Shown in pieces: positions 25,822-36,172 of a DNA stretch of 64,000 nucleotides. The DNA comes from Mortierella sp. BCC40632 (taxonomy: Eukaryota; Mortierellomycota; Mortierellomycetes; Mortierellales; Mortierellaceae): contig WAEK01000010.1 of assembly GCA_011634665.1 (NCBI GenBank), forward strand, positions 802,001 to 866,000, given 5' to 3'. The notes under the pieces are model-generated. The model had not been told where the DNA came from. It saw only the letters and a program-made list of their open reading frames with translations, and did no database searches. The stretch's first letter is position 1, and each line of letters opens with the position of its first letter. The translations under genes and the position numbers were made by a program.

Positions 25822-26397
25822 GATACTTCCTGGAGAGGAGATGGTGAAACTAAAGGAAGGGTGTAGAATGAAGCTCCTTTATCTAAATATACTCTAGCAG
25901 ATCCCTCCCCGAGAAATACAGCATCGCCTTTTCTCGGAGCTTTTTTTTTTTTTTTTTTTTTTTTAATTTCTTCACGAGCATTTACTAAGAGGAATGCAGG
26001 AAATCCTGGTGTTCCAAGGATTACAGACTCTTCCTTCCTCATATCTCGCTGCTCATACTGTGCCCCTTGCAAAGATTATGACCCCGCTTGCTTCTTGATT
26101 AAAAGCAACATCCATCAATTTAATGGATCACCAATATGCAGGGAGTGCTTTAGACCAGAACAACTCATTCTCTTCATGAATTGATCAAGAACAAAACGCC
26201 CGATCTATCTCCATTCGGTTCCATATGAGTCAGTTCCTTTGCCGAACCCAAGTCTCTTTCTAAGAGACTCTTATCAACTTGGCAATGCAAAATATGAAAT
26301 GACACCTCATGGCAGAGAACTCTTTTTGTTTAGACACATCTTTTGTCATTTCAGCACTCATGGGCCTTTTTATTATTTTTATTAATTATTATTTTTT
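25822..26397. promoter_or_regulatory. Upstream flank of short copy D
   Basis: No gene. It contains a poly-T run (about 25941-25964). Several blocks match the flank of short copy F at 50057-50615 in order (for example around 26205-26370 against 50425-50600). The shared flank suggests that both mini-genes inherited the same promoter region. Confidence 0.55.
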
Positions 26398-26650
26398 TTG
26401 ACTCTGATCCTGGAGCTCCAATAGTGCTTTGCGGATGATATGAACATCAAGCCTTTTCAGTGCTAGGAACTCTGGCCTTGGGGCTACCGCAAAGCTACAA
26501 GAATAGTATGTATATCTCGTTTGACATTCAAGATCTCACTCTTGAGCAATATCTTTGCAATTTTTCAAAGTCGACATTCAAATTGGATGTTTCTCTGTTT
26601 TTCTGCTGGTCTGTAATCTACAACTTTCTTCTCGATCTTATTGCAGCATG
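26398..26650 (-). pseudogene. Decayed last-exon remnant of another channel copy
   Basis: The sequence aligns with the 3' end of copy G (50618-50860): the antisense stretch with GTGCTTTGCGGATG and the following text matches copy G in order, with many changes and no open reading frame. Its position after short copy D equals the position of copy G after short copy F. Upstream the similarity ends abruptly near 26650, where unrelated sequence begins. Confidence 0.65.
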
Positions 26651-26747
26651 CCTCTTTCAGAACATTGCGTTAATGGTCTTTACTTGTCAAGTTCATTGCG
26701 AGATCGTACGACGCAAAAGGGATCCGAGAACCCAAAATGCTCATAAA

Positions 26748-27143
26748 ATGAGGCGCGGAAGGATAATATTAACGCAGCCAGGGACTGGAGCTGGATATTT
26801 TCTGACGCTCAAACGAAGGCTTGAATTCAACCCTTTAGGCTACGTATCATTCCGTGGACTGGTGAGGTCTGAAACGCAATGCCTTCCAAGCGAGTGGATC
26901 GAATGGATGCAAGCTATGAAGGCCAGTACTTTCGAGCAAGTCCGAAGAAGAGCTTTAGCGGCCCCAGTCATGACTTTTCACGATGCCTACAATTTCTACA
27001 AGGTCAGGACTATTGATCATCCCGAGCTGGGAATTTCTGGAGTTTCACAACAGGACGTGCACGGTGAACATCAACCAGTATCGCTTTTTTCAAGAGCAAG
27101 AGAGTATGTAGGTATGTTTTCTACTGTATTGTTTGCTGTTTGA
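26748..27143 (+). CDS. Unidentified ORF, possibly an exon
   Basis: An open frame of about 130 codons (MRRGRIIL at its start) with balanced amino-acid use, for example WIEWMQAMKAS and FHDAYNFYKVR, looks like real or formerly real protein. I do not recognise the family. A GTATGT next to position 27113 could be a splice donor, so it may continue into the region to the right. It begins just past the break in the channel remnant, so it probably belongs to inserted DNA. It could be part of a transposon gene. Confidence 0.35.
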   Translation: MRRGRIILTQPGTGAGYFLTLKRRLEFNPLGYVSFRGLVRSETQCLPSEWIEWMQAMKASTFEQVRRRALAAPVMTFHDAYNFYKVRTIDHPELGISGVSQQDVHGEHQPVSLFSRAREYVGMFSTVLFAV

Positions 27144-27379
27144 TGTCGTACTTACATTTTTTTTTTTTTTTTTTTGGTTTGTTGCATCTTCTATGACACC
27201 CCAAGCACATTACAACAAAGACGTCTGCGTTGACTTCATCTCTTCAAGATGCCTTGCTCGCAAAAAAAAAAAAAAACGTCGGCTGGATAAAATTTCAAGT
27301 TTTTTATCGGTAGGCGAACAACTCACTAATGGTTCGTTAGCACTTTACCTTACTACTATGCTTAGTCACAGCGCCAAAT

Positions 27380-27713
27380 GCAACAGGGGCTGACCTTGCT
27401 AGTGGACCCCATGGACGGCTTGAAGCGAACCAAACAACAGATGCATTGAGTGGTTCGTGCTCAGATTGCGAAAGCTATGGACTTCTGCTCCAATAGTGGG
27501 GACCCACCCCCCGACACCCAGGCACCCCTCCCCCATTTGTAGAACTGAAGGTCGTCTACCATAAGCGTCATGCCACAGATTCAGAGGCGAAACGCAAGAA
27601 GAGAAATCGAAGGAAGGCACCTAGTGGAGAGTCGAAAGCCGCCATGCACAAGGCCAACACAGAGAGCCGAATACACCGATACAAGTTGCTGGACAAAAAG
27701 TATTTCTAGTAGC
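27380..27713 (+). pseudogene. Possible decayed coding stretch
   Basis: One frame reads as a plausible protein segment with a Lys/Arg-rich block (SEAKRKKRNRRKAPSG) and ends at a stop near 27709, but an in-frame TAG interrupts it near 27495. It may be a broken exon connected with the ORF at 26748-27143. No domain is recognised. Confidence 0.25.
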
Positions 27714-28659
27714 TGAAATCGGGTCGGGCGGTGGAGACTGTAGTCCGTGAAGCAAGTCTGCGACCTGCAGTCACCATCAGGCACCTACCCAAGCCTATTC
27801 TGGCGTGTTCGACTTACTTGAAGTTAATGAACTATTTACCATTGGCTCTAACAGCATCTGCTCATATGTGATCGACGTATCTTGTAGAACTAAAAAAGCT
27901 CCCTTTGAAGTTGACGAGTGGAATGAGGTGTAGTGTAGCAAACACGACTGGCTGATCTTCCTTTTCTCCCCCTTGGGCCTCTTCAAAAAAGGGTGTCCCT
28001 CTGATCCTCCAATAAAGGACATATTTTTTCCTCTCTTTTTTCTTGATCTGCTAGTGAATACTCGCTGTCTGGCTCCTCGGGAGCGATCCTGTGGCTAGAT
28101 ACCTGCCAGTATTCCTGTCTTATTTTGAGAAATATAGGATGGCAGTTCAACCCGAGGAACCAGCTCGCAGACGATGTGGCAGGAAGCTCGATCTAATCTG
28201 CCGAGATGAGCAACTCTTCACGACTGGATCGTGATTGAGAGAATGCGACACTGGGATCCCCAATCGACCAAACTTTCGAAAGAGATTGGTGCGATGTGCT
28301 ACGTGAAATGGTAACGATCGCGCATAATAGGATGTTTGAGCTCTCGACTGTCATTCGACGGTCATTTGTTTTTCTTCGGAGGTTACACCGGTGGTAAGAG
28401 AGAATTCTCTCGGATGCCGTGAACGTGCTTGTTGAGTGTTACTTATCGAACGGAAATGAACTCTGATCTCATTTTGTAGCCCTACTAGAACCCTGTAACT
28501 GTCTTAAAGAAACGAGTTATCGAACGAGCATCCCGTTCGTTGAGAAACATTATCTAAAAAACCTGCTCTGTCTTCAGACCTATACCGATGTAACCGCTGT
28601 ACCGTCTATTAGACACGGATTTCGGTTTCTTTCAGCTTCTTCCAGCGACAGAGAGTTCT
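27714..28659. other. Gene-free stretch
   Basis: I see no supported gene. A small hairpin (CGAACG ... CGTTCG near 28520-28540) is present. The right part directly precedes the gag-like region of the DIRS-like element and may be its leader or terminal repeat. Confidence 0.4.
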
Positions 28660-29521
28660 TTGTGCATCAGAATGCGCGTGCTCGCCTCCACAACACAGAA
28701 CAAGACTATTTGTGAACTGTTTGTCCCACTTTTCCTTCAGTGGCACAATTCTCGAGCGGCTTCAAAAATCCCGACGCTCAACTTGCCAAGATCCAGTGCG
28801 ATATCGCCCACCTCACGCGCCCTCTCGACCACCTTTTACACACGGTCGCAACCGCAAAAGACATCCCAACAGAGATTGAGAGATTACTGGTTCACCGGTA
28901 GCATGCGAGGACGGTTGTCGGCATTATCAAAGAAAGTCATGGCAACTCTCATGGAGAACATGCATAAAGAGAAGGGCATCGCTAGCAACGATACCAACAA
29001 CTACATTGTCGACCCACACAAACTGGATGAAGAGATTAAAACAGCCAGAGCACTCGCTGCCCCTTTCGCCCCACCCAAGCAGGATCAACGTAACGCTTAC
29101 CCGAACAAGAATAAAACGGGAAAGCAGAACAACTTCCGTTCCCGTGGCAATCAGTACAAGAACAACAACTCCGAAAAACGTGAGTTCAACAACCGCAAGT
29201 ACAACCGCGAGGACAGTGAGGACGACAGCGATCGCGGTAAGCAGTATTTTCACCGCAACAAAGGAAAAGAACCCTGGGGGGACAGCCGACGACGAGGACG
29301 CAGCAACAGCAGGAAACCGACCAATCGACAGTAGGAGGTCGCATTCATCGACATGCGTCCGCCTGGCGGCAACTTTCGCTAGATCACCATTATCGGGAAT
29401 GTGTCGCGTTTCACAGTCATTGTGGGATTGGATGAACCTGCGATAGCAGGTGACACCTAATCCCATGTAAGAAGCATACAAAAGTATGCTGAGCAAAGGT
29501 GTCCGTCCACCCAACCTCCGC

Positions 29522-29552
<31 letters not shown>

Positions 29553-29726
29553 TCCAAACGACCAAAGAGGAAAGAGGCCACGAAGACGATGAAAGAAGTC
29601 TTACGTCCATTATCCGAACAAGCGACCCCCTTTCGTGTCCCACCCACGCCACCCTATTTCTCTCTCTCGTAGAAGAAAGATGAAGTAGGCAGGGCACCCA
29701 GGCAAGAGCAGTATTTATTTAGTCTT

Positions 29727-29783
29727 GGGGAACCAAGACGACAAAGGAAGTCTTGGCTTCATTATCCGAGACTGCGACCCTAT
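29727..29783 (+). repeat. 57-bp perfect inverted repeat, left arm
   Basis: The 57 bases are the exact reverse complement of 29937-29993, with about 150 bp between. The arm lies within the terminal-repeat-like part of the DIRS-like fragment. Confidence 0.95.
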
Positions 29784-29936
29784 ACTGTCCCACCCTCTCC
29801 ACCCTTTTGCCTTAGTATTTATGGAGTCGCGAAAGAAAGATGAAGAGTCCAGAGATAGCCAAGTGAGGTATTTCTAGCTAGATTTTCTCTATTTTATTTG
29901 TATCTCGAGTGGAATTAAAGAAAGAAGGATTACACA

Positions 29937-29993
29937 ATAGGGTCGCAGTCTCGGATAATGAAGCCAAGACTTCCTTTGTCGTCTTGGTTCCCC
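29937..29993 (-). repeat. 57-bp perfect inverted repeat, right arm
   Basis: Exact reverse complement of 29727-29783. Directly after it, 29992-30050 repeats in direct orientation the sequence at about 29608-29660 (CATTATCCGAACAAGCGACC and onward), so direct and inverted copies are interleaved. Confidence 0.95.
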
Positions 29994-30080
29994 ATTATCC
30001 GAACAAGCGACCCCTTTCCTGTCCCACCCACACCACCCTACTTCACTTATCAAAAAAGAAAGATGAGGTAGAGAGGTACC

Positions 30081-31620
30081 AGGGACAGGGAATTTATTTA
30101 GTGTTAGTTCTGGAGACTCGCGAAGTAAAGAAGAAAGGTTACACAGGAAAGGGGTCGCTGTTCAGTGAAGGATAGTATACTATCGGGTACCCGCTACAGC
30201 AGGCTGCCGTTTTATTTGGCGAAGCCAAGATATCAATAAAAACAACTTCTATGTAGTTTCGTTATCTTTAGGTATCTTCACACTAGGTTTTCGTCGAAAG
30301 AGTAGCATTGCATTAAAGCCCTGAGCTCCCTTTGAGTATATTTCCTCTCAGTTTTTGCTTTTGTCGAGAAGCCTCCGTGGACTTTGCTTGGCTGCAGATG
30401 CATATCTTCCAATAGCTTCGACGTCTTTGCAGTCTTGCTGGCACTTCCACTTTATATCATTATTGCAGTCTTTACCAACGCAATACCCAACGTTGCCTTC
30501 TCATCGCACCCTTCCATGTTCAATTGGCTGTTCAACCAAGATCGTCGCAGGTCGTGCTCTTTGCTTTCCTCGTACTCTGCCAGCTGCGACCGACAACACC
30601 ACGCCTTCAGCTGACTCGAGGCGTGTAGAGTATCATTACACCGTTATGCACTCTCCAGCGCTGACACCTCACGCCTCCAAGGAAACATGGCCCACCTCTT
30701 GTTGCTCTAAAACCAAGAGGAGGAATAGCCTCAGATAGGTAGCCTCTCTGCAAGTCGAGTTCAAGTCGTCAGCTAGTACATACTTTGAAGGGTTGAAGAA
30801 AGGTGCGACCGCCTCCATCAACGTCTTCTATAACGAATGAACTTGGATCTACATGAGAGACTTCAGTAGGTAAAGCTAAGCAAACGAAAGACAGGAGGAG
30901 TAGAGCCATTTCTACAGTAGCGATGGGTATTGACAAATAGGGAAAAGTGACAAGTACGCCGTTCCTCATCCCCACCGCCGATGGTGTACAAATGCCTCAC
31001 GTTTTCTGTTCTCTCAGCCCTGCAAACCACTATGCAACTCCCAGATGGTCGTGTCCTCCATTTGCTCAACGTAGCACAGATTGCATCAAGGCAGGTTGAA
31101 CGACGTCTGTTAACCACGCTACAGCTAAAGGAGTCCGTCCCAGCTAACATGACTTGACACACGCACCAAATGAGATTTGCAGTTCATCACTCTAGTGCAG
31201 ACAAGTCGCGACCTGAACCCAGAGTAACTATCCGTCATGCACTCTTCTCCTCGCTTGACGTGGCACGACAGCATTACGGTAGATTGAATGCAGATGGCAT
31301 TGTGACAGATTGAATGGCATCCGTTGACCACGCTACAGCTAAAAGAGGCCCATCGTAGCTAACATGACAAGACATGTTCTGGCACTCAAGATCACGTACT
31401 TGTCGCCTTTGAGTGTGATGGTAATAGGGACCAGACATGAAAGAGCAAACAGTATGGATGATTGAGAGTGACAGGGAGGGATGAGAGGGACCAAAGAAGT
31501 GGTGTGGCAGAGAGTGAGGGGGCGGGGATGGGGCAAACACGACACAATGAAAGATTAGAGTAATGGGGGGAACGTTTTTTTCTCTGATGGGGATACACTT
31601 GTGGATGGGGAGAAAAGAAA
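30081..31620. other. Gene-poor stretch with a direct repeat
   Basis: No gene can be supported. An open frame at 30355-30738 has no recognisable domain. A direct repeat of about 47 bp (31107-31154 and 31322-31368; shared core ACCACGCTACAGCTAAA) brackets about 215 bp. From about 31500 on, the sequence becomes simple. Confidence 0.45.
31107..31368. repeat. Pair of imperfect direct repeats
   Basis: Two copies of about 47 bp at 31107-31154 and 31322-31368 share the cores CCACGCTACAGCTAAA and AGCTAACATGAC. The spacing is too short for a solo retroelement of usual size, so this could be a decayed terminal-repeat pair or a local duplication. Confidence 0.7.
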
Positions 31621-31626
31621 GAGTAG

Positions 31627-31766
31627 ATGGGATGGGGATGGGGATGGATGGGATGGGATGGGATGGGATGAGATGGGATGGAAAGAAAGAGAGGAGGAGG
31701 AAATGGGAGGTGCTGGAGGTGCTGGGGATGAGGAACACGCTGGAAGAGAGGTGTGTTGTGTGTGTG

Positions 31767-31816
<50 letters not shown>
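31627..31816. repeat. GGGAT-type minisatellite followed by (GT)n
   Basis: About 55 bp of GGGAT/GGATG repeats (31627-31681) are followed by a long GT run (31751-31816). A poly-A run of about 19 follows near 31848. Confidence 0.95.
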
Positions 31817-31817
<1 letters not shown>

Positions 31818-32479
31818 ATGAGAGTGGACTGAGGACGATGACCAAATTAAAAAAAAAAAAAAAAATTTTCACGCACCCCACACCACACCAAATCAGCATG
31901 GTCCCTTCTTCTCTCTACTCCCCACTGCAATACCTCTGTCTATGTAATCCAAAGAATATACATGTTAAACTATGCTGCAGTCGACCTGCCCTGCATGTTT
32001 TCAGGGACAGGGACAGGAAAAATTAACAAAAACGCGTCCATCCTCCTGCTCAACCCTCCTCCTCATCCTAGCACCACTCGAGTCTTGGCAGCAGCCCTTT
32101 GATTCACATTCAAAGAGTATGGCCACAGCGCACGCAGCAGCCAAACAACAGACACATCAACATGTTCTGGACAGCATGCCTACACAGAGAAGCACCCTCT
32201 CCGTTTGCCTCATACTGACAGCCAACCTCTCTCTCCCTCTCCTCTCCCATAGTGAAAGACACAAGGAACTGTTTCCAATACATGCGAGGACAGCTTTGCC
32301 TTAGAGCTAGTCATCGTACACTCTTTTGCAACCAAAACCTCTTCAACACTCTGAATCTTTTTTTCGACACTCAGCAACACCATCCTGTCAAAGGTTCCTT
32401 CGCCACACTGTTAGCGCTTCTGCCTTCAAAATACTTGGGGCAAAAGAAACTTTGTCAAATCTGGCAAATCGTCAAACAT

Positions 32480-32770
32480 AACCTGAACCAAGCGGACTAG
32501 CCTGATGTCCATTTACTCATTATGTTCTTCCCAACATCAACAAGGAGCCTGCTTCTGATTTCCATGACGCCTCTGGCTGGCATAAAATCAAGCTGTTCGT
32601 TGATTCAGAGGAAGATATCAAAACACCTCCCGCTAGTACTCTCCGACTCCACTTCAATGCTATTATGCTTGCCTGCAAAACCCATACACCAAAGTACTAC
32701 ACAGCAGCTGTCATTCAAGGACCTTGGAGATCTATGACATCCATTTTGACCGACAGGCTATGAGTTTTCG
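32480..32770 (+). repeat. Dispersed repeat with a coding remnant (copy 1)
   Basis: This stretch matches 48365-48605 over about 240 bp. One frame at about 32552-32762 reads a plausible protein tail with FHDASGWHKIKLFVD and KTHTPKYYTAAVIQGPW. The spacing of W-x-x-IKLF and the following helix resembles the C-terminal half of fungal Crypton-type tyrosine recombinases, but this is a weak guess. It is interrupted by the Fanzor element 10-20 bp after the frame ends. Confidence 0.5.
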
Positions 32771-32781
32771 GAGAACTCCTA

Positions 32782-32803
32782 TCCCTTAAACCGTAAGGTT
32801 TAA
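32782..32803 (+). repeat. Left terminal inverted repeat of the Fanzor element
   Basis: TCCCTTAAACCGT opens the element after a flanking TA; a perfect 12-bp palindrome (GGCAAATTTGCC) follows at about 32806-32817. Confidence 0.75.
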
Positions 32804-32990
32804 TAGGCAAATTTGCCAGTCAAAAAATGGGAGTGAAAGAGTGAAAGAGAGGGTTAGCATCCACTTTGGTTATGTTTGAGTTGGCCTGGCTTGCTTCTCC
32901 GTGGATTGCTCATGAATTGCTCATGAATTGCTTACCAATACGGGATAATTATTGTCGAGCTCCACACTCGACTTGGGAAGCAGAGCGCTC
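32782..32990 (-). ncRNA. Candidate Fanzor guide-RNA (fRNA) region
   Basis: This is the stretch between the Fanzor stop codon and the nearest element end. In characterised Fanzor and TnpB systems the guide-RNA scaffold is transcribed from this place, the element end 3' of the nuclease gene, with the guide reading into flanking DNA. The position is the only support. The stretch has a short direct repeat (TTGCTCATGAA twice near 32908-32930) and the palindromic TIR block, but I did not fold it. Confidence 0.35.
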
Positions 32991-34818
32991 CTAGTTGGTT
33001 ATCCGGCGCAAGAACCATGGCCATTCCATCTTGGACAACCAGTGGTGTACCGCCATTGCCATGTTGTGAGCCCCATTGACATCACGATCACGGCTTGTAT
33101 CATGCTGGACCCCTCCTCCTGCCTTGCATACAAGGTTTCTTTTCATCTCCTCTGTTTTCAAACCACAGAGGCAGCATCGTTGCGAAGTCTTGAACTCGTC
33201 AACCAGGCAGACTATGATTCCCATCCCTTGTGCCTGTCATCCACAAATAAAACGATTAAATCGTTAGCTACTCTCCTCACTTTGGTCTACACAATTGCTC
33301 ATATTAATATTCATTACCATCTGGCACAGCCTCTCCAACACAACGTATGTCCCACTCGTTCCACCGTTCAATGGTTTGAATACTCCATCCCCAATCGCGA
33401 GGATAACCTGTCGCTTCGATGGTAAACTGGGCTTAGGCAGAGGCTCTTTCATATCTTCTGCAGGTTCGAGATTGGCAATGCTGACTGCTGTCCGCAAAAT
33501 ATGCGAGAGTCGCTGGTCGATCTCTGCAGCATGTTCTTGTTGTTTTCGAAACTTGAGCGTCTTGTACGCCATCGATCCATAGAAAGATCCAAGCGATCTG
33601 TCCGCATTGAGCTTCGACAGGACATGATCTTCCGTGCTCTTGGAGAGCTGTTTCAGTCGAGTCTCCTCAGTAGCCTCACCTCCAGGGTCGCCAATCGTTA
33701 CTGGGACTATCGTTTGCTCTACTGCATTGATCCCGTCTGTCTTCTTGGCGAGTTGCATTAGGTGTCTCATCCCCTGTGTGTGCCAGTTGTATGTCCCTCT
33801 GGAAAGGTGGTGGTTGGAAGCTTGGTTGGGTCGTGCACTGTCAACGATCACTGCTGTGACAAGCTCCGCTATCCCTGGGTCAACCCCAATCACCACGTAG
33901 CTATCGCCAACAAGCTGTAAAACAGTCTCTTTGTTCGCAAAGAGCTCTGTCGCATACCGGATAGTGGTTCGACCTACGTTCAGAGGATGAGCACTCGCGT
34001 TGGCTGCCTCGGCTTTGATCTTGGGCCTTTGAAACTTTTCAGTCTTTGGATCTAGAGGACGGTACGCAAGCAGCCGCAACTGATATCCGTCCGTTACCAT
34101 CGTCCCTCGCAAGCAGTATTTCTGCTGTGGAGAAATCGCTGCTGGCATGCTTTCTTTCTCGATCTGGCAACTTTTGGTTTTCTTCAGAATTGCAATCCTC
34201 TCCTTTGTCATCTCGACAAATTGAGTCTTTAGTTGACCATATCGTCTCTTGGCTTCACTCTCGTCGCCCTGAGCTACTGCCGTCGAGCTTTCTGCTCTTT
34301 TTCGCCCTGGCAATCTCTGGGCTGCCTCCTCGAGCTCCTCTTCCGCCATTGCAAAAGAGTCGAAAAGACTCGGAACTTGAGACGATGAGGGCCTCCCAAC
34401 ACAGGTAGTCTTGTCGTAATTGCTTCTTTGTCTCCCACCGACAAAAAGCCTGTAGTAGATCTCGCCTGGATGATTGGATGCCTTCGAAGATCCCTCTCTC
34501 TGGGAGCTGACTCCTAACAGGTCCTTGATTATTCCTTGTTCCACTTTGTGCTCCAAATCCTGTCGAAAAATAGCGCGGACAAAATACTGTTCAGAAATGG
34601 TGAGAAATGACGTTGACTCTTTTGCAGTAGGAGCTAGTTCTAGTCGGTCCTTGATGGGCAGCTGGAAGTTGAGGACTGTGAAGACCTCGGCCTGGCTGAA
34701 CGCCTCTGATATTCCTTTTTCCTCTACTGCTGCCAGCATGGCTGCTCCCTCTGTCGATTGTGCCCATCCTGGGTTCAGCCGACGCACCTAGAATATTATG
34801 TTGAGTTAACAACTATTT

Positions 34819-34861
<43 letters not shown>

Positions 34862-36059
34862 ATGAACAACTTACTCGTTTGATCAACTCGGGGACAAACT
34901 CGACAAACGTTTTGCACAACATACTGTACAGATTCCGGCCAGAACTCTCAAAAAAACACTGTGGTACTTGTCCTTGTAGGTGCGACTGGAGCCGATCTCG
35001 TTGTTGTTTGAAATTGGGGCCTGCACTCTTTGCAAAGTCGTCTACTACCTCCCTGGCTAGACTCATGCCAACAGTCCCTCGCTTTGTTCTGTCTTCATAG
35101 TATAGCAGCATTAAGAGCTGGCGGCAAAAATCCTCCGTATCTAGGATCTGTAACTTTTTTCTGCCATCCTCTTGACTCCCATTCACAGAGTACATGGCTG
35201 CAACAGTCTTGGCAGCAAACCACCGTACGATGTACAGTCCAATTTTTGTCGCCTCCGAGTGGCATTTGGCGAGTGCTAGCACCGTGTCGGCAATATACTT
35301 GGCAGCTCCACTGCGCTCCTCTTTGGTTTTTGAAGGCAACCTCTCCTCCAAAACTGACGCTACTCGCCACAGAATCAGCTCGCGCTTCTGGGTAATACAG
35401 TCAGAAGTTGAGTCCAATGCTTGGTCAATTAGATTGCCAGGCGATACTCTGTTGGATGATCCTGTTCCCATTACGCTTCCTGTTCCTAGAGCCGTTTGAA
35501 CTGCAAGCCTTGATGCCTTTGCTCTCGCCAGCTTTTTGCATTGTCGTTTCGGTGGAGGATCTGGTGGTGCGTTTGCCTTTTTTGCTTCACTTGCTGATGC
35601 TCCTCTCTTGATACCTTGCCTACATTTGGATCAATCGAAAAAATATCAGTTCTCGCATCCTTTATTTTTTAATTACATCAATCCAACCTGCAAAGTCGCA
35701 TACACCTTGCCTTTTGAGAATCTGCTTGTCAGAGTCGAGTCGTTCGCCCACAGGGCACTCTTGTTGTTGTATTTTCAACCCCTTGGCCTTGTCTTTTGTG
35801 TGCTCGATGTTCCCTTGGGCCGTCTCGCCAGCAACACTTGGGTCGGAAACCTCCTCATCCTCTTCCTCATCGTGAGATCTTGGGAAATTTTCGATTAACC
35901 CCATACCTCGAGGTTGAACAAGCTTCAAACTCGGCTTTGTTTGTCCCTTGACCAGTCGTTTCGTAGATCCAGGTCCACGCCATGTCGGCCCAGCGTCTTC
36001 ATTTCGCTGTTCATCAGCAAGCAAAAATGAAAAGGGCGCTCTAGGCAATGGTTCTAAAC
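32991..36059 (-). CDS. Fanzor: eukaryotic TnpB-like RNA-guided DNA endonuclease
   Basis: Four exons fit in frame: 36059-35688, 35614-34875, 34787-33318 and 33233-32991, with introns of 73-87 nt. The N-terminal part is acidic, then basic. The RuvC-like core begins with VVIGVDPGIAELV, with the RuvC-I Asp at 33879-33881. Region II reads ILAIGDGVFKP. The last exon has VDEFKTSQRCCLCG (zinc-finger half, with the Glu of VDEF at 33195-33197) and RDRDVNGAHNM, the RuvC-III Asp motif. Order and spacing are those of TnpB/Fanzor. The core is uninterrupted, so the nuclease may be active. The first exon lacks an ATG at its left edge; the first in-frame ATG is at 35904, so the 5' end is unresolved. The long intron 34788-34874 contains the poly-T/poly-A tract. 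It lies inside a TIR element next to a FEN1-like gene on the same strand. Confidence 0.85.
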
Positions 36060-36172
36060 CTAGATGACATTTTTAAAAGAAAAAAAAAATATTTTACAAG
36101 TACCATTAGATATAAATCCCTGCAGCGTCGTAGGACTAAGGAGTCAAGTATCGAAAAAAAAAAAACTCAGTC

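Larger units (their letters stand above)
28735..30080 (+). mobile_element. Fragment of a DIRS-like tyrosine-recombinase retroelement
   Basis: The left part encodes a gag-like protein in two frames. One frame runs from about 28740 to a stop near 28900 (AHLTRPLDHLLH). The other runs to 29334 with VDPHKLDEEIKTARAL and then a very basic, Asn-rich tail. Directly after it, at about 29333-29440, a third frame reads VGGRIHRHASAWRQLSLD, which resembles the conserved start of DIRS-type reverse transcriptases, and then stops. The rest of the polymerase, RNase H and recombinase are missing. The following 600 nt contain the direct and inverted repeats listed separately, fitting terminal or internal complementary repeats of DIRS elements. 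The element is dead. The family call rests on the gag/RT pattern only. Confidence 0.5.

Noticed and set aside
33295..34791. Open frames on the plus strand opposite the Fanzor exons
   Set aside because: Shadow frames; the minus strand has RuvC motifs, a zinc-finger half and fitting splice sites.
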